12,171 nt of DNA. It comes from CBDVAK01 sp965371945. Its GTDB lineage: Bacteria; Pseudomonadota; Gammaproteobacteria; Competibacterales; JAHEDQ01. Shown here piece after piece: positions 6,822-12,171 of this stretch (positions within the stretch are counted from its first letter, which is position 1; the number at the start of each line of letters is the position of its first letter). Under the pieces are notes generated by a model. The model was not told where the DNA came from. It made no database searches and saw only the letters and a list, made by a program, of their open reading frames with translations. Where the stretch lies: assembly GCA_965371945.1 (NCBI GenBank), contig CBDVAK010000088.1, forward strand, positions 1-12,171. The letters are read 5' to 3'. The position numbers and the translations under genes are program-made.

Positions 6822-6964
6822 ATGGATGATACAGAATCCGCGGCCTGCTCGGGCGCATGACTTGTTCGATGAATGAGGCTTAGCAGCCCTCCGGGAGACC
6901 CCTCTGTGCAACAGTGTGGCAATTTGGCCCCCTTCGGCAGTTCACCGGACGCCAGGCCCCTCTG

Positions 6965-8938
6965 ATGCAACCCCCCTCCTGGTACTGGCAACGCCTGCGC
7001 CGCATGTCGACGGCTGAAGTCGCATATCGCGGCTGGCAATTTGGCTACGCCCGCCTGCAAATGGCGGGTAGGCTGCGAGCATCACAGCCACCACCGGCGG
7101 ATCCGGCGCGACAGGCAGGCCTGGCGCCACTGCCCGCGCCTGCGATCGGGCAACATGATTACATCGGGTTGGCGGATCGAATCGTCAACGGTGAAGCCGA
7201 AGTCTTCAACAACCCGGATGCCAGGCTTGGCGCTCTCCCAAACTGGAACCGCGATCCGCTCACCGGTACCGAGGCACCGCTGTCGTTCGGCAAGACGCTC
7301 GACTACCGGGATGAGCAACGGGTCGGAAACATCAAGTATCTGTGGGAACCCAACCGACATCAGCACCTGGTGACCTTGCTGCAGGCCTGGAGACTCGGCG
7401 GTGATCGCCGCTATCTGGACACCTTCGCGGCGCAGCTGCAATCGTGGCTGGATCAATGCCCCTATCTGCTGGGCCCCAACTGGTCGAGTTCGCTGGAACT
7501 GGCGATCCGGCTGATCAACTGGAGCTTTTGCTGGCGATTGCTCGATGACGACTCCCTGTCGGACTCCCGCTACGGTGATCTCCGCAACCGCTGGCTGGCA
7601 TCGATCTATCAACACTGTCATTTCATCCGGGGTCACCAGTCGCGCTTTTCCTCCGCCAACAACCACCTGCTGGGAGAAATCACCGGTCTGTTCATCGCCA
7701 CCTGCACCTGGCCCATGTGGCCACAGATGGACCGCTGGCGGCAGCAGGCGTTGCAGGCATTGCTGCGAGAGGCGGAGCTGCAAAATGCGCCCGACGGTGT
7801 CAACCGTGAACAAGCGATCTTCTATCACCAATACGTGGTGGACTATCTGTTGCTGGCCGGGCTGGTGAGCAAGGATGCAGGCGTCGATCTGCCCGCCAGC
7901 TATTGGCAGCGGATCGAAACCATGATGGACTTCATGGCGTCCATCATGGACGTCGCCGGCACAATCCCGATGATCGGCGACGATGACGGCGGCTGCATCT
8001 GCCATCTGTCCGCCAATGCCGATTACTCACCCTACCGATCGCTGCTGGCAACCGGCGCCATACTCTTTGGACGGCCGGAGTTTCGCACCAAGGCGGGTGC
8101 CCTGGATGACAGAACCCGGTGGTTGCTGGGGCCCACCGCTGATCAAGAATGGCAAAGACTGGCATCAATACCCCCCGGACCGCTGCCGGTACGGCGGGCA
8201 TTTGCCGACGGCGGCTATTATCTGCTCGGGCGCGACTTCGAGACCCCACAAGAGATTCGCATGCTGGTCGACTGTGGGCCTCTCGGCTATCTCAGCCTTG
8301 CCGGCCACGGGCATGCCGACGCCTTGTCGATCTGGCTGTCCTGTGGCGGCCGCGAGTTTCTGATCGACCCCGGCACCTATACCTATCACAGCGAAAAGCA
8401 ATGGCGGGATTACTTCCGGGGTACCGCCGCGCACAACACGGTGCAGATCGATGGCCTGGACCAATCCGTCATCACCGGCAACTTCATGTGGTCACAACAC
8501 GCCAGGTCACGTTGCATCGAATGGCGCTCGAGCGACTCCGAAGATGTGCTCACCGGGTCTCACGATGGTTACCGGCGGCTGCGCGACCCGGTCGGCCACC
8601 AACGCCGGCTGCAGTTCGACAAGAAGAACCGGCGATTCATGGTCGAGGATCACATTTCATGCACAAGCGCTCATCAGTTGGCACGACACTGGCATTTCCA
8701 CGAGGACTGCCAGGTCACGGTGGACGGTCGAACTGTCATCGCGGACAATGGCGCGCTTCGAATCACCCTGGTGGCCCAGGGCTCCAGTCCGGAGGTACAG
8801 GTCTGGCGCGGCTCCGAGGACCCGCCCGGTGGGTGGGTATCGAGGCGCTTCGGGCTGAAGGTGCCGTGCACCACGGTTGCCTGGCTGGAGTCGATCACCG
8901 GTTCATGCGTGCTGCGGACTGAAATTGAGTGCCCTTGA
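6965..8938 (+). CDS. Heparinase II/III-like polysaccharide lyase family protein
   Basis: The 657-residue protein belongs to the heparinase II/III / alginate lyase-like superfamily, whose members cleave uronic-acid polysaccharides by beta-elimination. It starts MQPPSWYWQRLRRMSTAEVA, the usual opening of family members found in polysaccharide loci. The N-terminal alpha-toroid region (roughly 50-380) contains SSANNHLLGEITGLF (229-243) and NREQAIFYHQYVVDY (280-294). The C-terminal beta-sandwich (roughly 400-640) contains GHGHADALS (447-455), FLIDPGTYTYH (465-475) and RGTAAHNTVQIDGLDQS (485-501), with conserved His and Tyr residues likely at the active site. No signal peptide or lipobox is visible, so it appears cytoplasmic or exported by an unusual route. 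The ATG at 6965 has AGG 8 bp upstream and fits the family start; a GTG at 6914 would add 17 unlike residues. It is followed by algD after 84 bp. The substrate is unknown; a mannuronate- or glucuronate-containing polymer is inferred. Confidence 0.88.
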   Translation: MQPPSWYWQRLRRMSTAEVAYRGWQFGYARLQMAGRLRASQPPPADPARQAGLAPLPAPAIGQHDYIGLADRIVNGEAEVFNNPDARLGALPNWNRDPLTGTEAPLSFGKTLDYRDEQRVGNIKYLWEPNRHQHLVTLLQAWRLGGDRRYLDTFAAQLQSWLDQCPYLLGPNWSSSLELAIRLINWSFCWRLLDDDSLSDSRYGDLRNRWLASIYQHCHFIRGHQSRFSSANNHLLGEITGLFIATCTWPMWPQMDRWRQQALQALLREAELQNAPDGVNREQAIFYHQYVVDYLLLAGLVSKDAGVDLPASYWQRIETMMDFMASIMDVAGTIPMIGDDDGGCICHLSANADYSPYRSLLATGAILFGRPEFRTKAGALDDRTRWLLGPTADQEWQRLASIPPGPLPVRRAFADGGYYLLGRDFETPQEIRMLVDCGPLGYLSLAGHGHADALSIWLSCGGREFLIDPGTYTYHSEKQWRDYFRGTAAHNTVQIDGLDQSVITGNFMWSQHARSRCIEWRSSDSEDVLTGSHDGYRRLRDPVGHQRRLQFDKKNRRFMVEDHISCTSAHQLARHWHFHEDCQVTVDGRTVIADNGALRITLVAQGSSPEVQVWRGSEDPPGGWVSRRFGLKVPCTTVAWLESITGSCVLRTEIECP

Positions 8939-8945
8939 GAGGGAA

Positions 8946-8960
8946 TGCTGCCAGTCAGCA
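8946..8960 (+). repeat. Small intercistronic hairpin before algD
   Basis: TGCTG (8946-8950) pairs with CAGCA (8956-8960) across CCAGT, starting 8 bp after the lyase stop. It is short and not followed by a T-run. Otherwise the 84-bp gap (8939-9022) holds nothing I can identify. Confidence 0.22.
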
Positions 8961-9022
8961 GGTCTCGACATGTCCGGGCTTCTGCACACAATGAGATTCA
9001 AACGGGAACAAGACTGCCAAAG

Positions 9023-10336
9023 ATGAAAATCAGCATATTCGGGCTGGGTTACGTTGGTGCGGTATCCGCGGGCTGTCTCGCCAGCCAGGGCAACCAGGTG
9101 GTGGGTGTCGACCCAAACGCCACCAAGGTGGACCTGATCAACGACGGCAAGTCTCCAATCATAGAAAAAGACATCGACACCTTGATTGCGGAAGCCGTCG
9201 CGATGCAGCGACTGGAGGCGTCTTCCGACGCCAGGGCGGCGGTGCTGAACACCGATCTGTCACTGGTGTGTGTCGGCACCCCGAGCCAGGCCAACGGGAG
9301 CCTGGATCTCAAATACGTGCGCCGCGTCTGTGAGGAAATCGGCGCGGCGATTCGCGTAAAGGACGCTCACCACACCGTGGTACTGCGTAGCACCATGCTG
9401 CCTGGCACCATGCATGAAACCGTGATCCCGGTGCTCGAGGAACATTCAGGCAAACGTGCCGGCGTGGATTTCGGCGTCTGCAACAATCCGGAATTCCTGC
9501 GCGAAGGCACTGCCGTCTACGACTATTTCCACCCGCCGAAAACGGTCATCGGTGAAACCGACGCCAGCAGCGGTGATTCGCTGGCCTCTCTGTACGCGGA
9601 TATGAACGCGCCCCTGCTGCGCACCGATGTGGCCACCGCGGAAATGGTCAAATACGTCGACAACGTCTGGCATGCGCTCAAGGTCACCTTCGCGAACGAA
9701 GTCGGTGTGGTGTGCAAATCACTGGGTCTGGACAGCCACCAGGTGATGGATATTTTTTGCCAGGATACCAAGCTCAATCTCTCCCCCTACTACTTGAAGC
9801 CGGGTTTCGCTTTTGGTGGCTCCTGTCTGCCCAAGGATGTCCGTGCGCTGAACTACAGGGCCAAGCGCCTCGACCTGTCGGTCCCGGTGCTGGAGGCGAT
9901 ACTTCCCAGCAACCAGCTACAGATTCAGCGCGCACTGACCATGATCACCGCAGGTCCGGCCAGAAGGGTGGGAATCCTTGGCATGAGTTTCAAAGCCGGG
10001 ACCGACGATCTGCGTGAAAGTCCGATGGTGACTCTGATCGAGCAACTGCTGGGCAAGGGCTACGACATACGTATCTACGATCGCAACGTCCAGATGGCCG
10101 CACTGACTGGTGCCAATAAAGACTATATTCTCAATCATATACCGCATATATCAAAACTGATGGTAACGAATCTCGAAGACGTGCTCGACCACGCCGAAAC
10201 CGTCGTCATCGGCACCAGCGACAAAGCGTTCGAACGCATTGGAGAGCTGGTCAAACCCGGCCAGCGGATCGTGGATCTGGTGCGCATCGATGCCGACTAT
10301 CGCGACGGAGTGGTGGTCGATGGCATCTGCTGGTAA
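9023..10336 (+). CDS. algD: GDP-mannose 6-dehydrogenase
   Basis: The enzyme oxidises GDP-mannose to GDP-mannuronate with two NAD+, in the cytoplasm; it is the committed precursor step of alginate synthesis. From the ATG at 9023 it is 437 residues, one more than Pseudomonas aeruginosa AlgD as I recall it. It begins MKISIFGLGYVGAVSAGCLA, keeps CVGTPS..NG.LDL (83-95), NNPEFLREGTAVYDY (154-168) and KVTFANEVG (220-228), and has the catalytic Cys at 268 within GFAFGGSCLPKDVRAL (261-276), the same number as in the Pseudomonas enzyme. GMSFKAGTDDLRESP (320-334) and the terminal GICW are AlgD hallmarks that distinguish it from Ugd. The open frame extends to an ATG at 8945, but those 26 residues are not conserved. 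The Shine-Dalgarno at 9023 is weak. Its stop overlaps the next gene by 17 bp, so the two are surely co-transcribed. No other alginate genes (alg8, alg44, algK, algE) are in the window. Confidence 0.95.
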   Translation: MKISIFGLGYVGAVSAGCLASQGNQVVGVDPNATKVDLINDGKSPIIEKDIDTLIAEAVAMQRLEASSDARAAVLNTDLSLVCVGTPSQANGSLDLKYVRRVCEEIGAAIRVKDAHHTVVLRSTMLPGTMHETVIPVLEEHSGKRAGVDFGVCNNPEFLREGTAVYDYFHPPKTVIGETDASSGDSLASLYADMNAPLLRTDVATAEMVKYVDNVWHALKVTFANEVGVVCKSLGLDSHQVMDIFCQDTKLNLSPYYLKPGFAFGGSCLPKDVRALNYRAKRLDLSVPVLEAILPSNQLQIQRALTMITAGPARRVGILGMSFKAGTDDLRESPMVTLIEQLLGKGYDIRIYDRNVQMAALTGANKDYILNHIPHISKLMVTNLEDVLDHAETVVIGTSDKAFERIGELVKPGQRIVDLVRIDADYRDGVVVDGICW

Positions 10337-11522
10337 GTCCCGACGGGTCCTGATCATCGTCGAGAATCTGCCGGTTCCCTTTGACCGGAGGGTGTGGCAG
10401 GAGGCCACCACCTTGCACGATGCGGGTTATCAGGTTGCGGTCATCTGCCCGACCGGCAAAGGCTTCGATGCCCGCTACGAGTGCCTGGACGGCATCCACA
10501 TCTATCGACACTGGCTGCCCGCGGAGGGCAGTGGCGCGGTGGGCTATCTGCTCGAGTACTCGGTGGCGCTGGTGATGCAGTTCTATCTGGCGATGAAAGT
10601 GATGATGCGCCAGGGTTTCGATGTCATCCACGCCTGCAATCCGCCCGATACCATCTTTCTGGTCGCAGCCTGTTTCAAGCCCTTCGGCAAAAAATTCCTG
10701 TTCGACCACCACGACATCAATCCCGAACTTTATGAAGCAAAGTTCAACCGGCGGGACTTCTTCTACCGCCTTCTGCTGCTGATGGAACGCACCACCTTCC
10801 GGCTGGCGGATGTCTGTATTGCGACCAACGAATCCTACCGGCAGATCGCACTGCAACGCGGTGGCAAGGACCCCGGCAAGGTGTTCGTGGTGCGCAGCGG
10901 TCCCAAGCTGGAACGCTTACAGGTTCGCCCTCCCAAACCCGAGCTGAAACAGGGGCGTGCGTATCTGGTGGGCTATGTCGGGGTGATGGGAAAACAGGAG
11001 GGTATCGATCTGCTGCTGCAGGCCGTTCGCTATATCACTCACGATCTGGGCCGCCAGGACATACACTTCGGGCTCGTCGGGGGCGGCACGGAACTCCCGG
11101 CGCTGCAGAGACTGGCGCAGGAACTGGGTGTCGATGACTACGTAACCTTTACCGGCCGAGTCAGCGACGACGAATTGCTGGACATGCTCAATACCGCCGA
11201 TGTCTGCGTCAACCCGGACATCGCCAACGAAATGAACGACAAATCCACCATGAACAAGATCATGGAATACATGGCGCTGGGCAAGGCCATCGTTCAATTC
11301 GATCTGGCCGAAGGCAGGTTTTCCGCTCGGGAAGCATCTCTTTATGCGAACAAGAACGATATCAGGGATATGGGCGACAAGATCGTGCAGTTGATCGACG
11401 ATCCGGTGGCACGGACACGCATGGGCGAATACGGACGCAATCGTGTCGAGAACGAACTGGAGTGGCGCTATGAGGCCCCCAAGCTGCTGGCTGCCTACGA
11501 TCAACTCTTCAGTGATGACTGA
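10320..11522 (+). CDS. Glycosyltransferase family 4-like protein
   Basis: The 400-residue GT-B glycosyltransferase probably adds one sugar of the polysaccharide repeat at the cytoplasmic membrane face. The N-terminal domain reads RRVLIIVENLPVPFDRRVWQ (8-27), YQVAVICPTGKG (37-48), DVIHACNPPDTIFLVA (101-116) and FLFDHHDINPELY (126-138). The donor domain has YLVGYVGVMGKQEGIDLLLQ (215-234), FGLVGGGTELP (250-260), YVTFTGRV (274-281) and the subfamily signature KSTMNKIMEYMALGKAIVQF (308-327), with the donor Glu at 316. ATG 10320 is chosen over the longer frame from 10239 because RRVLII then sits at the expected N-terminus and GGAG lies 9 bp upstream. The 17-bp overlap with algD suggests translational coupling and hence a related function, possibly use of GDP-mannuronate or GDP-mannose. 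The donor specificity is inferred, not read. Confidence 0.9.
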   Translation: MASAGKSRRVLIIVENLPVPFDRRVWQEATTLHDAGYQVAVICPTGKGFDARYECLDGIHIYRHWLPAEGSGAVGYLLEYSVALVMQFYLAMKVMMRQGFDVIHACNPPDTIFLVAACFKPFGKKFLFDHHDINPELYEAKFNRRDFFYRLLLLMERTTFRLADVCIATNESYRQIALQRGGKDPGKVFVVRSGPKLERLQVRPPKPELKQGRAYLVGYVGVMGKQEGIDLLLQAVRYITHDLGRQDIHFGLVGGGTELPALQRLAQELGVDDYVTFTGRVSDDELLDMLNTADVCVNPDIANEMNDKSTMNKIMEYMALGKAIVQFDLAEGRFSAREASLYANKNDIRDMGDKIVQLIDDPVARTRMGEYGRNRVENELEWRYEAPKLLAAYDQLFSDD

Positions 11523-11533
11523 ACTGCGCTCCC

Positions 11534-11560
11534 GCAGCAGTTACCGCCCGTTGTTGCTGC
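11534..11560 (+). repeat. Imperfect stem-loop between the glycosyltransferase and the amidotransferase
   Basis: GCAGCAGT (11534-11541) pairs with GTTGCTGC (11553-11560): six Watson-Crick pairs and two G-T pairs. After one mismatch, AC/GT adds two pairs around a CGCCC loop. No T-run follows, so processing or attenuation is more likely than termination. The 62-bp gap is otherwise featureless. Confidence 0.3.
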
Positions 11561-11584
11561 CCGAACAGGCTTGATCGACAGCCC

Positions 11585-12171
11585 ATGTGCGGGATCGCGG
11601 GAATCGTTTCCACTGCCGCCACGGCGGCACATAGCGAAGAACTGCGCGGCATGGCGACCGCCCTCACCCATCGCGGCCCCGACGACGAAGGATTCTACGA
11701 AACTCAAACCCGCGACGGTCACTGGCACATAGGCCTCGCTCATCGCCGGCTTTCGATCATCGACCTGGAAGGCGGACACCAGCCGCTCGGTAACGAAGAC
11801 GGGCAGGTTCAGATCGTCTTCAACGGCGAGATCTACAACTTCCCGGAACTGCGCCAGACGTTGATCGAGGCCGGCCATCGTTTCACCACGCATTCCGACA
11901 CCGAGACCATCGTCCATGCCTGGGAGGAATACGGCACGGCATGCGTGGACCGGTTGCGGGGCATGTTCGCCTTCGCGATTTGGGATGCCCGCAAGCAGTG
12001 CCTGTTCCTGGCACGGGACCGGTTTGGTCAGAAACCCCTGTTTCTGTATCAGCAAGACGGTTTGCTGCTGTTCGCCTCCGAGATCAAGTCGATACTCCGG
12101 CATCCGGCGGTGATCCCGGAGATCGATACCGATGCGGTCAGAGACTATCTGCTGTTTCGCTATGTACCGGG
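11585..12171 (+). CDS. Asparagine synthase (glutamine-hydrolysing)-type amidotransferase, N-terminal part
   Basis: A frame of 195 codons from the ATG at 11585 runs off the right edge. It is a class II glutamine amidotransferase domain: MCGIAGI puts the nucleophile Cys at position 2 after Met removal, HRGPDD is at 29-34, HRRLSIIDL at 53-61, NGEIYN at 80-85, SDTE at 104-107 and RDRFGQKPLFLY at 144-155. These are the glutamine-binding and oxyanion residues of AsnB. The ATP-pyrophosphatase synthase domain would follow beyond the window. AsnB paralogues in polysaccharide and exosortase-linked loci are thought to amidate sugar carboxylates or other targets; here, beside algD and ugd, a uronate-amidating role is an inference. 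True asparagine synthesis cannot be excluded. The start is fixed by the need for Cys2. Only a distant AGG (15 bp) is seen upstream, so translation may depend on coupling. Confidence 0.9.
   Translation, partial: MCGIAGIVSTAATAAHSEELRGMATALTHRGPDDEGFYETQTRDGHWHIGLAHRRLSIIDLEGGHQPLGNEDGQVQIVFNGEIYNFPELRQTLIEAGHRFTTHSDTETIVHAWEEYGTACVDRLRGMFAFAIWDARKQCLFLARDRFGQKPLFLYQQDGLLLFASEIKSILRHPAVIPEIDTDAVRDYLLFRYVP

Larger units (their letters stand above)
6681..6964. promoter_or_regulatory. Divergent intergenic region between the two polysaccharide gene blocks
   Basis: These ~284 bp separate the starts of the leftward glycosyltransferase gene and the rightward lyase gene and must hold both sets of control signals. 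I see no convincing sigma70, sigma54 or AlgU-type promoter. The region is dominated by secondary-structure potential (see the repeats at 6747-6821) and by a repeated CGGGCGC/CATGAC module. Short frames here have no codon or family support and are not called as genes. Confidence 0.5.

Noticed and set aside
6726..6911. Small minus-strand open frame (61 codons) in the divergent intergenic region
   Set aside because: No Shine-Dalgarno, no hydrophobic or domain pattern, and it covers the inverted-repeat region, which is better explained as non-coding structure.
7082..8005. Minus-strand open frame of 307 codons inside the lyase gene
   Set aside because: The opposite strand encodes conserved heparinase-family motifs. 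The antisense translation has none.
8942..8966. ECF-type promoter (GGAAT ... GTCTC) before algD
   Set aside because: The -35 lacks the AACTT core and the spacing is about 2 bp short of the AlgU pattern. algD is probably read from upstream.

Overview
The window is GC-rich bacterial DNA, most likely from a gammaproteobacterium. The family content fits this: an AlgD-type GDP-mannose dehydrogenase very like the Pseudomonas protein, and a fused ATP sulfurylase/APS kinase of a kind also seen in sulfur-metabolising proteobacteria. The lineage is inferred from family resemblance only. No rRNA, tRNA, CRISPR array, insertion sequence or phage gene was seen.

Layout. The left end holds two divergent genes for small predicted secreted proteins that I do not recognise: one runs leftwards off the window (1-295) and the other covers 422-985. 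The second converges on a four-gene block on the minus strand. Read in transcription order, that block is a glycosyltransferase (6680-5454), UDP-glucose 6-dehydrogenase ugd (5329-3953), UTP-glucose-1-phosphate uridylyltransferase galU (3816-2905) and a sulfate adenylyltransferase/APS kinase fusion (2763-1045). A divergent intergenic region of about 280 bp (6681-6964) separates it from a rightward block: a heparinase II/III-like polysaccharide lyase (6965-8938), GDP-mannose 6-dehydrogenase algD (9023-10336), a family 4-like glycosyltransferase overlapping algD by 17 bp (10320-11522), and the start of a glutamine-hydrolysing asparagine-synthase-type amidotransferase that runs off the right end.

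Reading. This is part of an extracellular or capsular polysaccharide locus. GalU and Ugd together make UDP-glucuronate, and AlgD makes GDP-mannuronate, so two activated uronic acids are supplied. Two glycosyltransferases, a lyase-fold enzyme that may trim or turn over the polymer, and an amidotransferase that may convert uronate carboxylates to amides (inferred) fit an acidic, modified polymer. The Sat-CysC fusion makes PAPS, the sulfate donor for sulfotransferases, which raises the possibility of a sulfated polymer. No sulfotransferase, polymerase, flippase or export gene lies inside the window, so that part is a hypothesis.

The most striking non-coding signal is a 64-bp compound inverted repeat (6747-6810) in the divergent promoter region, followed directly by a second perfect hairpin. 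Other dyads lie in the gaps before ugd, galU and sat-cysC and may be operators or mRNA structures.
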